This document shows, in pieces, positions 50,214 through 58,007 of a DNA stretch of 64,000 nucleotides. The DNA comes from Guptibacillus hwajinpoensis (GTDB lineage Bacteria > Bacillota > Bacilli > Bacillales > Guptibacillaceae), in the NCBI RefSeq assembly GCF_020524165.1, contig NZ_JAIVKU010000007.1:105164-169163 (forward strand). The letters run 5' to 3'. The translations under genes were made by a program, and so were the position numbers. Position 1 is the first letter of the stretch. Each line of letters opens with the position of its first letter. The notes beneath the pieces were generated by a model. That model was not told the origin of the DNA, did no database searches, and saw only the letters and a program-made list of their open reading frames with translations.

Positions 50214-50843
50214 ATGAAATTACAGCTAGCATTAGATTTGGTAAACACAGAAGAAGGTATTGAACTAGTAAAAGAAGTTCAGGAGCATATTGATATCGTT
50301 GAAATCGGTACGCCGATCGTCATCAATGAAGGTCTTCGTGCTGTCAAAGATATGAAAGCAGCATTCCCTAACCTTGAAGTTCTTGCAGACCTTAAAATTA
50401 TGGATGCTGCAGGTTATGAAGTTATGAAAGCATCTGAATCTAACGCAGATATCATCACCATTCTTGGTGCTGCTGAAGATGAATCAATCAAAGGTGCTGT
50501 TGAAGAAGCGAAGAAACAAGGTAAGGAAATCCTTGTTGATATGATGGCAGTGAAAGATCTTGCAAGTCGTGCGAAAGAAGTAGACGCGCTAGGCGTTGAC
50601 TATATTTGTGTTCACACTGGATACGATCTTCAAGCAAAAGGCCAGAACTCTTTCGAAGACCTTGAAACAATAAAAGGCGTCGTAAAGAATGCCAAAACCG
50701 CTATCGCTGGTGGCATTAAGCTTGATTCTCTTGAAGAAGTTGTAAAAGTACAACCAGACCTTGTCATCGTAGGTGGCGGTATTACTGGTGAAGACGATAA
50801 AAAAGCCGTTGCATCAAAAATGCAAGAGCTTATTAAAGGATAA
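50214..50843 (+). CDS. hxlA: 3-hexulose-6-phosphate synthase
   Basis: 209 residues, ATG at 50214 behind TTGGGAGTGAACATATT. OMP-decarboxylase-like TIM barrel: LQLALDLVNTEEG (about 3-15), DIVEIGTPIVINEG, VLADLKIMDAAGYE (metal-binding Asp-x-Lys-x-x-Asp, about 59-72), VDYICVHTGYDLQA and IAGGIKLDSL, VIVGGGITGE. It condenses formaldehyde with ribulose 5-phosphate to hexulose 6-phosphate. With hxlB it gives the RuMP formaldehyde-detoxification route. Strong codon use suggests high expression. hxlB begins 6 nt after its stop. Confidence 0.96.
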   Translation: MKLQLALDLVNTEEGIELVKEVQEHIDIVEIGTPIVINEGLRAVKDMKAAFPNLEVLADLKIMDAAGYEVMKASESNADIITILGAAEDESIKGAVEEAKKQGKEILVDMMAVKDLASRAKEVDALGVDYICVHTGYDLQAKGQNSFEDLETIKGVVKNAKTAIAGGIKLDSLEEVVKVQPDLVIVGGGITGEDDKKAVASKMQELIKG

Positions 50844-50849
50844 TGCATC

Positions 50850-51404
50850 ATGCAGACTACTCACTATTTAGCTGAAATCATTGATGAGCTAAATCGTTCA
50901 GTAGATCTCATTGCTGACGAAGAAGCGGAACAGCTCGCGAACGAAATTCTCAAAGCGAACAAGGTTTTCGTTGCTGGCGGTGGCCGATCTGGTTTTATGG
51001 CAAAGTCTTTTGCCATGCGTATGATGCATATGGGAATTGATGCTTACGTTGTTGGCGAAACGGTCACACCGAACTTTGAAGAAGGTGATCTAATCATCAT
51101 CGGATCAGGTTCCGGTGAAACAAAACAGCTCGTTTCCATTGCGAATAAAGCCGCCAATATCGGCGGAAAAATAGCCGCTGTTACAATTAATCCCGACTCC
51201 ACAATTGGCGAGCTAGCAGACATCATCGTAACACTACCAGGTTCACCAAAGGACCAGTCCGGTGATCACGAAACGATTCAGCCAATGGGCTCCTTATTTG
51301 AACAGACTCTTTTACTTTTCTATGACGCGATTATCTTACGCTTTATGGAGAAGAAGGGATTAGATACGAATAAGATGTTTGGGAAACATGCGAATTTAGA
51401 ATAG
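50850..51404 (+). CDS. hxlB: 6-phospho-3-hexuloisomerase
   Basis: 184 residues, ATG at 50850. Its ribosome site (TTAAAGGATAATGC) lies in the hxlA end. A SIS-domain sugar isomerase: VFVAGGGRSGFMAKSFAMRMMHMG (about 34-57), LIIIGSGSGETKQLVSIANKA (about 83-103) and LPGSPKDQS. It converts 3-hexulose 6-phosphate to fructose 6-phosphate and so completes the RuMP route started by HxlA. Same order as the B. subtilis hxlAB operon. Closed by a strong 18-bp-stem terminator. Confidence 0.96.
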   Translation: MQTTHYLAEIIDELNRSVDLIADEEAEQLANEILKANKVFVAGGGRSGFMAKSFAMRMMHMGIDAYVVGETVTPNFEEGDLIIIGSGSGETKQLVSIANKAANIGGKIAAVTINPDSTIGELADIIVTLPGSPKDQSGDHETIQPMGSLFEQTLLLFYDAIILRFMEKKGLDTNKMFGKHANLE

Positions 51405-51412
51405 TTTTTCTT

Positions 51413-51457
51413 AAGTCCTGGGGAACCTCTCTATAGAGGTTCCCCAGGACTTTTTGT
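51413..51457 (+). terminator. hxlAB terminator
   Basis: AAGTCCTGGGGAACCTCT (51413-51430) and its complement (51435-51452) with a CTAT loop, followed by TTTTTG. Confidence 0.92.
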
Positions 51458-51520
51458 GATTCATCTATTCTTTTCAAAATAAAATGTTTATAATTAGGAA
51501 GAATTTTTTGGAAATGGGAG

Positions 51521-52192
51521 GTGAAACCAATACTTAGAAATAGAATCCAAACCACTCTGCTCTCAACACTGTTCTTCTTAAGCCTATGCATTATCGTATT
51601 TTTAATCGTAGGAATCTTACAAGGCAAATCATTCTCAATCGACCTCACCTTTTATGAATACATTACAAGCACACTTTCAACTGAATGGCTGTCCGTATTT
51701 GAACAAGTATCATTTTTGGCGTCTAAACCGGCTATTATTGTCATTTCTCTTATGACACTCTTTTTCTTATGGTTATTCAAAAAAGATTATGCAGGTATGA
51801 TAACGATGGTTGTGTTTGTAATGGGTGGCAACGTCTTGAACAAGCTTATAAAGAGTTGGACACAAAGAGAGCGGCCAGCAGTGAATGGGCTTGAAGAAGG
51901 ATATAGCTTCCCAAGTGGGCACGTAATGGTTGGTTTTATCATGTATGGCATCATTGTTTATTTGATTTATCGTCACTCTTCCCATACATTATTAAAAGTC
52001 ATCAGCCTCATCACTGTCACCTTATTCCTTGTAATCATTGGAATCAGTCGTATTGCTACCGAGGAACATTATGCAACTGACGTTCTCGCAGGTTATGGCT
52101 TCGGCGGAGTCCTTCTCGTCATTGCGATAAAAGCACATCACTACATAGAAAAAGAAAGAAGCGCAAAGCACCAAGTTCACACAGGTTTTTAA
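51521..52192 (+). CDS. PAP2-family membrane phosphatase
   Basis: 223 residues if GTG 51521 is used. That GTG lies inside the ribosome site GGGAGGTGA, so an ATA three codons on is a possible real start (see findings). Six membrane segments. The acid-phosphatase triad motifs are KLIKSWTQRERP (about 107-118), YSFPSGHVMVGF (about 126-137) and SRIATEEHYATDVLAG (about 170-186). Family members dephosphorylate lipid phosphates such as undecaprenyl pyrophosphate, phosphatidate or phosphatidylglycerophosphate; the substrate is not fixed here. A TATAAT at 51489-51494 may be its -10. No terminator is evident before the des promoter region. Confidence 0.88.
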   Translation: MKPILRNRIQTTLLSTLFFLSLCIIVFLIVGILQGKSFSIDLTFYEYITSTLSTEWLSVFEQVSFLASKPAIIVISLMTLFFLWLFKKDYAGMITMVVFVMGGNVLNKLIKSWTQRERPAVNGLEEGYSFPSGHVMVGFIMYGIIVYLIYRHSSHTLLKVISLITVTLFLVIIGISRIATEEHYATDVLAGYGFGGVLLVIAIKAHHYIEKERSAKHQVHTGF

Positions 52193-52229
52193 AAAGACGC
52201 GTTCGTTTTCCTTAAATCTCCAACAAACC

Positions 52230-52289
52230 CATGACATTTATCATGGTGATGTCCTGACGTTTGTGTCTTACACCATGACACTCTATCCT
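52230..52289 (+). promoter_or_regulatory. des promoter with DesR-type binding region
   Basis: CATGACATTTATCATGGTGA (52230-52249) and following GTCCTGACG form imperfect repeats. TTGTGT (52261-52266) with a 17-nt spacer and TATCCT (52284-52289) is a plausible -35/-10. The repeats would then lie at about -30 to -65, agreeing with the known position of the two DesR sites on the B. subtilis des promoter. A further CATGACA follows at 52274. Confidence 0.6.
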
Positions 52290-52341
52290 CTATCATTAGG
52301 CTTAACGTTATTTCAACTATGCCTAACAAAGGGGTAACCAT

Positions 52342-53400
52342 ATGAATGAACAAAAACAAAAACAAAAAGAATTGAAAAAAAGTGTATCAACTTTCGCAAA
52401 GCCCGACACGGTCGTAGGGGTACGACAGCTCTTGAACACCCTTCTTCCATTCTTATTGCTATGGTTTCTGGCTTATCAGAGCCTAAGCATCTCTGCCTGG
52501 TTAGCCGTTCCACTTGCGATGATCGCAGGAGGATTTGTCGTTCGAATCTTTATTATCTTTCACGATTGTACACACGGCTCTTTCTTCAAGAGTCAAAAAG
52601 CAAACCGGATCGTGGGTACGATCTCTGGAATCATCACACTCTTCCCGTTTGAAAAATGGAAACGTGAGCATAACATTCATCACGCAACGAGTGGAAACTT
52701 AGATAAGCGCGGAACAGGCGATATCTGGGTGATGACCGTTGAAGAATATGCTTCTGCCTCTTTCTGGGGTAGACTTGCTTATCGACTCTACCGTAACCCG
52801 ATCGTCATGTTTGGTCTTGGTCCGATCTATCTTTTCCTTATCGCTAACCGTTTTAATCGTAAAGACGCGAAACGTAAAGAGCGCATGAGCACATACATTA
52901 CCAACGCATCAGTCGTAGCGATTTATTCTCTATTAATTCTTGCGATTGGCTGGGAAGCGTTTCTTATCATTCAACTTCCAATTCTTTATGTTGCAGGGTC
53001 ACTTGGAATCTGGTTGTTCTATGTCCAGCACCAATTTGAGGACTCTTATTATGAAGATGAAACTGAGTGGGACTTTGTAAAAGCAGCAGTTGATGGCAGC
53101 TCTTACTATAAGCTTCCTAAACTCCTTCAGTGGGTATCTGGAAGTATCGGTTATCACCATGTGCACCATCTAAGTCCAAGAGTGCCTAACTATCATTTGG
53201 AAAAGGCGCATGAATCAACACCACCATTGCATAAGGCAACAACAATTACGTTATTATCAAGTCTTGAATCGATTCGATTCCGCCTTTATGATACAAAAAA
53301 CAAAACGTTTGTTACGTTTAAAGAAGTAAAACCTCTTCTTAAAAATCCTGCAAAGCTTGCGATGATGACTACGAAAAGACCAAGCTTCCAGGAAAAATAA
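52342..53400 (+). CDS. des: acyl-lipid fatty acid desaturase (Des)
   Basis: 352 residues, the B. subtilis Des length, ATG at 52342 behind AAAGGGGTAACCAT. Four membrane segments and the three di-iron histidine boxes: HDCTHGS (about 74-80), HNIHHATS (about 112-119) and HHVHHLSPRVPNYHL (about 275-289). It introduces a cis double bond into existing phospholipid acyl chains to restore fluidity after cold shock; the B. subtilis enzyme is delta-5. Followed by desK and desR, the thermosensor pair, in the classical order. Confidence 0.95.
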   Translation: MNEQKQKQKELKKSVSTFAKPDTVVGVRQLLNTLLPFLLLWFLAYQSLSISAWLAVPLAMIAGGFVVRIFIIFHDCTHGSFFKSQKANRIVGTISGIITLFPFEKWKREHNIHHATSGNLDKRGTGDIWVMTVEEYASASFWGRLAYRLYRNPIVMFGLGPIYLFLIANRFNRKDAKRKERMSTYITNASVVAIYSLLILAIGWEAFLIIQLPILYVAGSLGIWLFYVQHQFEDSYYEDETEWDFVKAAVDGSSYYKLPKLLQWVSGSIGYHHVHHLSPRVPNYHLEKAHESTPPLHKATTITLLSSLESIRFRLYDTKNKTFVTFKEVKPLLKNPAKLAMMTTKRPSFQEK

Positions 53401-53408
53401 CACGATTT

Positions 53409-53436
53409 AAACCCATTCAGCTTGGATGGGTTTTTC
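53409..53436 (+). terminator. des terminator
   Basis: AACCCAT and ATGGGTT arms with an imperfect inner stem, then TTTTTC, just after the des stop; partial readthrough to desKR is possible. Confidence 0.7.
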
Positions 53437-53525
53437 AATATCTATAAAGAAATTGTACTAAAAGTGACAGGCGCATACAGATGGTATATCCTGTAACCAT
53501 AGCGCATCGTCGAAAGGAGATCCCT

Positions 53526-54662
53526 ATGCAAAGCTGGTATCATATCATTCCTAAGAACACCGGGATCAGTTCTTACGTTTGGATTATTTTTTGTCTACTT
53601 CCATTCTTTTTTATATTCCGATCATCATCAGTTATTGAAATCACAATCGGCATCTTTGTCATCTTATTATTTTTCTTATCCTATCGTTTGTCATTCATAT
53701 CAAATAGCAAATTAGTCTATTTATGGGTCAGCATTGAAATGGCGATTAGTATTGTGATGACAATCTTATTTGGGTACGTATACTTCGCTCTATTTTTAGC
53801 CTTTTTCATTGGGAGTATCGAAAACAAAGCAGGGTTTCTCTCACTCTATGTTGTTCATTTAACAACAACGATAGCAGCAACAGTCATTATCTTCTTCACT
53901 CATGATGATTCTTTGCTTCCCCAACTACCATTTATTTTCATCTGTGTACTGGGTGTGGCTCTTCTCCCCTTTACGATTCGCTATCGTAATAAACAGCACC
54001 GACTCGAACAACAATTACAAAGCGCTAACGAGAAAATTTCACAGTTAATGGTCATTGAAGAAAGAGAACGGATTGCCCGAGATTTACACGATACACTGGG
54101 CCAAAAATTATCCATGATCGGATTAAAAAGTGATTTAGCTAGAAAACTCATCCCAGTAAAACCTGACGCAGCCATTAATGAGATTCATGATATTAGACAA
54201 ACAGCTAGAACCGCGTTAAAGGAAGTTCGCGAAATGGTTTCAAATATGCGTGGAGCCAGACTAGAAGATGAATTGTTACGTGTGCAACAAATTTTGCAAG
54301 CAGCTGAAATGGAGTTTCAACTAGAAGGAAGCCATCAGCTCGAAAACACCCCATTACTCGTTGAAAATGTCTTAAGCATGTGCCTGAAAGAAGCCGTGAC
54401 AAATATCGTAAAACACAGTAACGCTACAAGGTGCAGAATTCTTATTGAACAATCCCCAACCGATGTGCTCATTAAAGTAGAAGACAACGGTGACGGCATT
54501 CAAAGCGGTACGACAGCGTTCAAAGGTCATGGGCTACAGGGAATGAGGGAACGACTTGAATTTGTAAACGGCTCGCTTGAAATTGAATCATCCAATGGCA
54601 CTACTTTAAACATTCGAGTACCAAATGTGATTCAACAAAAAGAACAGGAGGGATCGGTGTGA
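53526..54662 (+). CDS. desK: DesK thermosensor histidine kinase
   Basis: 378 residues from ATG 53526 (GAAAGGAGATCCCT); the reading from 53481 adds 15 untypical residues. Five membrane segments (about 20-150) form the membrane-thickness sensor. A dimerisation coiled coil follows, then the HisKA_3 motif RIARDLHDTLGQKLSMIG with phospho-His (about 193) and the HATPase part (EAVTNIVKHSNATRC about 300, VEDNGDGI, KGHGLQGMRERLE). DesK phosphorylates DesR when the membrane stiffens in the cold. It overlaps desR by 4 nt (GTGA). A GTGACAGGCGC relative of the dispersed repeat lies at 53464, in its leader. Confidence 0.93.
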   Translation: MQSWYHIIPKNTGISSYVWIIFCLLPFFFIFRSSSVIEITIGIFVILLFFLSYRLSFISNSKLVYLWVSIEMAISIVMTILFGYVYFALFLAFFIGSIENKAGFLSLYVVHLTTTIAATVIIFFTHDDSLLPQLPFIFICVLGVALLPFTIRYRNKQHRLEQQLQSANEKISQLMVIEERERIARDLHDTLGQKLSMIGLKSDLARKLIPVKPDAAINEIHDIRQTARTALKEVREMVSNMRGARLEDELLRVQQILQAAEMEFQLEGSHQLENTPLLVENVLSMCLKEAVTNIVKHSNATRCRILIEQSPTDVLIKVEDNGDGIQSGTTAFKGHGLQGMRERLEFVNGSLEIESSNGTTLNIRVPNVIQQKEQEGSV

Positions 54663-55258
54663 TACGCATCGTACTTGCGGAAGATCAACGTATGCTCCTT
54701 GGAGCACTTGGCTCTCTACTCGATCTAGAAGAAGGAATGGAAGTTGTCGGTCAGGCAACAAATGGTGAAGAAGCGATCTCATTAGTGAAAGAATTGAAGC
54801 CTGATATTTGTATTATGGATATCGAAATGCCGCTTAAAAGTGGGCTGGATGCTGCTGAAGAATTAAGTAATGAATCTTGCAAAATCATTATTCTTACCAC
54901 CTTTGCTCGCGCTGGTTATTTTGAGCGAGCACGGAAAGCCGGCGTTAGCGGTTATCTTCTAAAAGACAGCCCGAGTGATGAACTGGCTAGCTCCATTAGA
55001 AAAATTATGGAAGGGCAGCGAATTTTCGCTCCTGAGCTGGTCGATCTTGCTTTTGGCAACGAAAACCCCCTAACCGAACGGGAAAAGCAGGTGATTCAAC
55101 TGATGGCTGATGGTAAAAATACGAAAGATATCTCAAGTGAACTATATATCACTCCAGGTACGGTTCGTAATTATATTTCAGTCATTCTCGATAAATTAGA
55201 AGTCACAAACCGAATCGAGGCGATCTCGCGCTTCAAAGAAAAAGGCTGGTTCAAATAA
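54659..55258 (+). CDS. desR: DesR response regulator
   Basis: 199 residues, the B. subtilis length, GTG at 54659 behind AGGAGGGATCG. NarL/LuxR type: receiver with IVLAEDQRMLL, phospho-Asp in DICIMDIEMPLKSG (about 54), TTFARAGYF and GYLLKDSPSDEL; LuxR HTH with LTEREKQVIQLMADGKNTKDIS and ITPGTVRNYISVILDKL (about 138-180). Phosphorylated by DesK, it activates des through the repeats upstream. It is ended by a hairpin overlapping its stop. Confidence 0.94.
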   Translation: MIRIVLAEDQRMLLGALGSLLDLEEGMEVVGQATNGEEAISLVKELKPDICIMDIEMPLKSGLDAAEELSNESCKIIILTTFARAGYFERARKAGVSGYLLKDSPSDELASSIRKIMEGQRIFAPELVDLAFGNENPLTEREKQVIQLMADGKNTKDISSELYITPGTVRNYISVILDKLEVTNRIEAISRFKEKGWFK

Positions 55259-55274
55259 TGAACCGGTCTTTTTT
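55244..55274 (+). terminator. desR terminator overlapping the stop codon
   Basis: GGCTGGTTCA (55244-55253) and TGAACCGGTC (55259-55268, two G-U pairs) followed by TTTTTTT. Confidence 0.75.
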
Positions 55275-55551
55275 AGAAATGCTTCTTTATACTTGAAACA
55301 AATTCTGTTCCAATACGATTCGCTTTTCCTTCGCGATGACGGACAAGGGCAAGGTACACATGGTCATGTTCTCCTTCTTCGATCTCTACCATGACAATGT
55401 CTCGCTCCCTTAATTGCCTGTTACCAAACGAATAATCAATTCCAAGGGTAACCGCTATCCCCCGAATTACCGCATTTTTTATCGCATCTGTATTATTTGT
55501 AGTAAACAAAACATCTGGCGAACCATATTTCGATAACGTTTCCGAAAGCGA
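55273..55551 (-). pseudogene. 3' remnant of a LysR-type regulator gene
   Basis: The reading frame after an in-frame TAA (55552-55554) gives about 92 codons ending at 55273. The sequence LFTTNNTDAIKNAVIRGIAVTLGIDYSFGNRQLRERDIVMVEI followed by LVRHREGKANRIGTEFVSSIK is the C-terminal part of a LysR effector domain. A TTG at 55509 could start a 78-residue peptide but has no ribosome site. No HTH or N-terminal half exists upstream; the 200 bp beyond (55552-55757) hold only short blocked frames. It is best read as a decayed gene end, left by a deletion next to desR. Confidence 0.65.
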
Positions 55552-55757
55552 TTAACGGCAGTGTCGTCATGGCTGATGAAGGATACGCTTCATTTAAATA
55601 GTGCTAGAAAAGCCCTGCTATTCTCAAACTGGGTTTTCCTTTAAGCTCGAGATGTTTCAAGCGGTTCACCTATCTTTTTTCTAACTAGTCCAACACCTAA
55701 GCACCATCTCGTTCTCCTTCATACACTAAAGAAGAAACTATGGAAGGAGATGATTTC

Positions 55758-55925
55758 ATGAGTTATGGTTACGGATGTGGAAACCAGGTCGGTGGCGCTG
55801 GATACGGCGGTTGCGGAAACCAGGTTGGTGGTGCTCGTTACGGGAATGGCTTTGCGCTAATCGTTGTATTGTTCATTCTTCTTATCATCGTTGGCGCCGC
55901 TTTTGTTAACGGTAAAGATTGCTAA
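55758..55925 (+). CDS. YjcZ family small sporulation protein
   Basis: 55 residues from ATG 55758, with AAGGAGATGATTTC upstream; the reading from 55740 would include the ribosome site. The Gly/Tyr-rich N-terminus has a tandem unit (GCGNQVGGAGYG, GCGNQVGGARYG) and is followed by one membrane segment, FALIVVLFILLIIVGAAFV, the YjcZ hallmark. Such proteins are numerous in Bacillaceae, made during sporulation and probably in spore membranes or coat; function unknown. A terminator follows at 55936. Confidence 0.87.
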   Translation: MSYGYGCGNQVGGAGYGGCGNQVGGARYGNGFALIVVLFILLIIVGAAFVNGKDC

Positions 55926-55935
55926 TAATTTATCA

Positions 55936-55970
55936 AAACCATCGGGGAGACTCCCTGGTGGTTGTTTTTT
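55936..55970 (+). terminator. terminator of the YjcZ-like gene
   Basis: AACCATC/GGTGGTT outer and GGGGAG/CTCCCT inner arms, then TTTTTT. Confidence 0.75.
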
Positions 55971-56058
55971 ATTTACGAAGAAATATTTGGAAAAGATCCT
56001 TTTTTTAACTGTATTTTTGATAGAATACAGTTATTACTACTATATAAAGGAGTCTTTT

Positions 56059-57084
56059 ATGAGAAATCGTTTCCTCTATTTATCTAGCGTTCTTTGCTTC
56101 ACCCTACTCACCTCCTGTGCAAACAACGACTATCAGAATGCAATGGACAAAGGGATTGAAAGCTTAGGAGAGCAAGATTATCACCAAGCAGCGATTTATT
56201 TTGAGGTCGCTTCCTCGGAACAAGCAAATGATAAAGAAGCACTTGCTTATTTCGAACAAGCAAGTCAAATGGAAGATGCCATTAACTATTATGAGCAACA
56301 AGATTACATAGCTGCATTAGATGCATTTGAGGTCGTTACAAATCTAGATAAAGGTTTAAAAACGATAACATCAGAAGCTCAAAATTGGAAGAAGACGATT
56401 CTTGATGAGCGGGAAGAACTGGCAGATACAGAGGAAGAAATCGAAACAATCAATCAACTCATTTCTTCCAAAGAATATACTAGAGCCCTCAATCAGCTTC
56501 AGTTATTACAGACTAAAGTAGAATCAGATGAAGCCCTTTTATATTATGAAAATGAATTAGCGAACCTAACAGAAAGAATGAATGACGCTTTAGATGAGCT
56601 AAATAAGGTTTCTCCAACTACAAAGGCGCTTGTAGAAAAACCTATTAAACCAAAAGAAGAACCTGTGAAAGTTGAAGAAGATTGGACCTATGATACCTAC
56701 ACGAATGAAAGATTCGGCTTTTCTATCCAATATCCATCTGTCTTAACCGTAGGATCCCCTCCAACGAATGGTGATGGATTGAATTTTTCTAATGACGAGC
56801 TAGAGATCACCGTTTCCGGATCGCACAACAGTATGGACGAATCAATTGAATCGATTTATCAACAAGCGATTACTAATATTGAGGTTCCTATCGCTTATGA
56901 CCGATTGGCTGATCATTGGTTCGTCTTATCCTACGTAGAAAATGGGATGATTATTTATGAGAAATTCTTTTATGGCGATAATGTTTTCAATCGGTTTATC
57001 ATTACATACCCTGAAAACAAACAAGAGGTTTATGGTCCGGTGACGACTCATATTTCTGATACGTTTATTCCATCAGCAAACTAA
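56059..57084 (+). CDS. TPR-containing lipoprotein of unknown function
   Basis: 341 residues from ATG 56059 (TAAAGGAGTCTTTT); an upstream in-frame extension to 55864 would cross the preceding gene and terminator and is rejected. Lipoprotein signal MRNRFLYLSSVLCFTLLTSC with Cys20. Residues ~25-115 hold TPR-like helices (DYHQAAIYFEVASSE, DYIAALDAFEVVTN), residues ~120-190 an acidic coiled coil, then a Pro/Lys linker (EKPIKPKEEPVKVEE). The C-terminal ~125 residues start YTNERFGFSIQYPS, a PsbP-like beta domain frequent in Bacillus lipoproteins. It is membrane-anchored and extracellular. No partner is evident from neighbours. Confidence 0.8.
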   Translation: MRNRFLYLSSVLCFTLLTSCANNDYQNAMDKGIESLGEQDYHQAAIYFEVASSEQANDKEALAYFEQASQMEDAINYYEQQDYIAALDAFEVVTNLDKGLKTITSEAQNWKKTILDEREELADTEEEIETINQLISSKEYTRALNQLQLLQTKVESDEALLYYENELANLTERMNDALDELNKVSPTTKALVEKPIKPKEEPVKVEEDWTYDTYTNERFGFSIQYPSVLTVGSPPTNGDGLNFSNDELEITVSGSHNSMDESIESIYQQAITNIEVPIAYDRLADHWFVLSYVENGMIIYEKFFYGDNVFNRFIITYPENKQEVYGPVTTHISDTFIPSAN

Positions 57085-57164
57085 ACTCTAGCCAATTTTT
57101 TTATGATTTAGATGAGGTGAATGAGGGGCTGGAGAATGTTGATGTGAAACATTTTTTGTAATAA

Positions 57165-57205
57165 AAATAGCAAAACAAAGCCCCTTGCGTGGACAAGGGG
57201 CTTTG
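57165..57205 (-). terminator. terminator of the NAD(P)-binding protein gene
   Basis: CAAAGCCCCTTG (57176-57187) and CAAGGGGCTTTG (57194-57205), 12 bp perfect, leftward exit TTTTGCTATTTTTA; it may also stop the lipoprotein gene. Confidence 0.85.
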
Positions 57206-57243
57206 CTTGATTCAATCTATTTTCTTTGGAAATCAGTTATCAC

Positions 57244-57894
57244 TTAGAGTGATTTGATTCCTTCTTTAATTGGTGTTGTTCCTGTGACAACCTGAAACTC
57301 CTTACCAATCGTTTCCTCATTTTCTAACGTCGCTACAATAACACTCGCAACATCTTCACGAGGAATTTCATTTCTTTCTACTCTAGTTGCCGCATTGATT
57401 TTGCCGATTCCCTGGTCATTTGTTAAAGCACCTGGATGGATAATCGTATAGTCTAAATCCGTTGCTCTCAACCACTCGTCTGCATAATGCTTCGCTGCTA
57501 CATAAGGGGCAAAGGATGAGGAAGCAGACTGAATTGCTTCTCGCGTTGTATCATAAGAACTAATCATCACAAATCGTTTTACACCAGCTTCTTTCGCTGC
57601 TTCAATCGTTTTAACAGCTCCATCTAGATCAACTAGCATCGTTTTGTCTGCACCAGTATTTGGACCAGATCCTGCTGTAAAGACAATCGCATCCACGCCT
57701 TCAGCCGCTTTCGCAATCGCATTAACGTCTTCTTCTAAATCAACAACAGCCGTTTCTGCCCCTAACTCTTTGAAGTAAGAAGCCTGTTCTTCTTTACGAA
57801 TCATGACTTTCGCTTCTAGATCGTTATGCTCTTTAATAAAGGAAGTTAAATGCTTCCCAATTTGACCGTTTGCTCCAACAATAAGTACTTTCAT
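57244..57894 (-). CDS. NAD(P)-binding oxidoreductase (YhfK-like atypical SDR)
   Basis: 216 residues, ATG at 57894 behind AAAGGGTGTATAAAGA. Rossmann start MKVLIVGANGQIGKHL (GxNGxxG), acidic VVDLEED, IVFTAGSGPNTGADKT, VKRFVMISSYDTT, YVAAKHYADEWLRATDLDYTIIHPGALTN and REDVASVIVATL. This is the NAD(P)H-binding atypical SDR group that includes B. subtilis YhfK (214 aa). The reaction is unknown; a role in redox or stress adaptation is usual for the group. A GGGTAT on its strand at 57973-57968 resembles a SigB -10 but lacks a good -35. Confidence 0.85.
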   Translation of the reverse strand: MKVLIVGANGQIGKHLTSFIKEHNDLEAKVMIRKEEQASYFKELGAETAVVDLEEDVNAIAKAAEGVDAIVFTAGSGPNTGADKTMLVDLDGAVKTIEAAKEAGVKRFVMISSYDTTREAIQSASSSFAPYVAAKHYADEWLRATDLDYTIIHPGALTNDQGIGKINAATRVERNEIPREDVASVIVATLENEETIGKEFQVVTGTTPIKEGIKSL

Positions 57895-58007
57895 TCTTTA
57901 TACACCCTTTCTAGTATATTAACCTATTAAACGAAACTTCAGTTTCAATGTTGTCTACTTTCGTAATATACCCTTTATGAAGCGTCATAAAGCATGAGAA
58001 TATGCTG

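Noticed and set aside
55273..55509. 78-residue gene starting at TTG
   Set aside because: The frame is the tail of a LysR domain and extends upstream of that TTG without a ribosome site; treated as a pseudogene.
55864..56058. N-terminal extension of the TPR lipoprotein
   Set aside because: It overlaps the YjcZ-like gene and its terminator and would destroy the lipoprotein signal at 56059.
57968..57973. GGGTAT on the minus strand as a SigB promoter for the NAD(P)-binding protein gene
   Set aside because: No acceptable GTTTAA-like -35 at 12-15 nt spacing.
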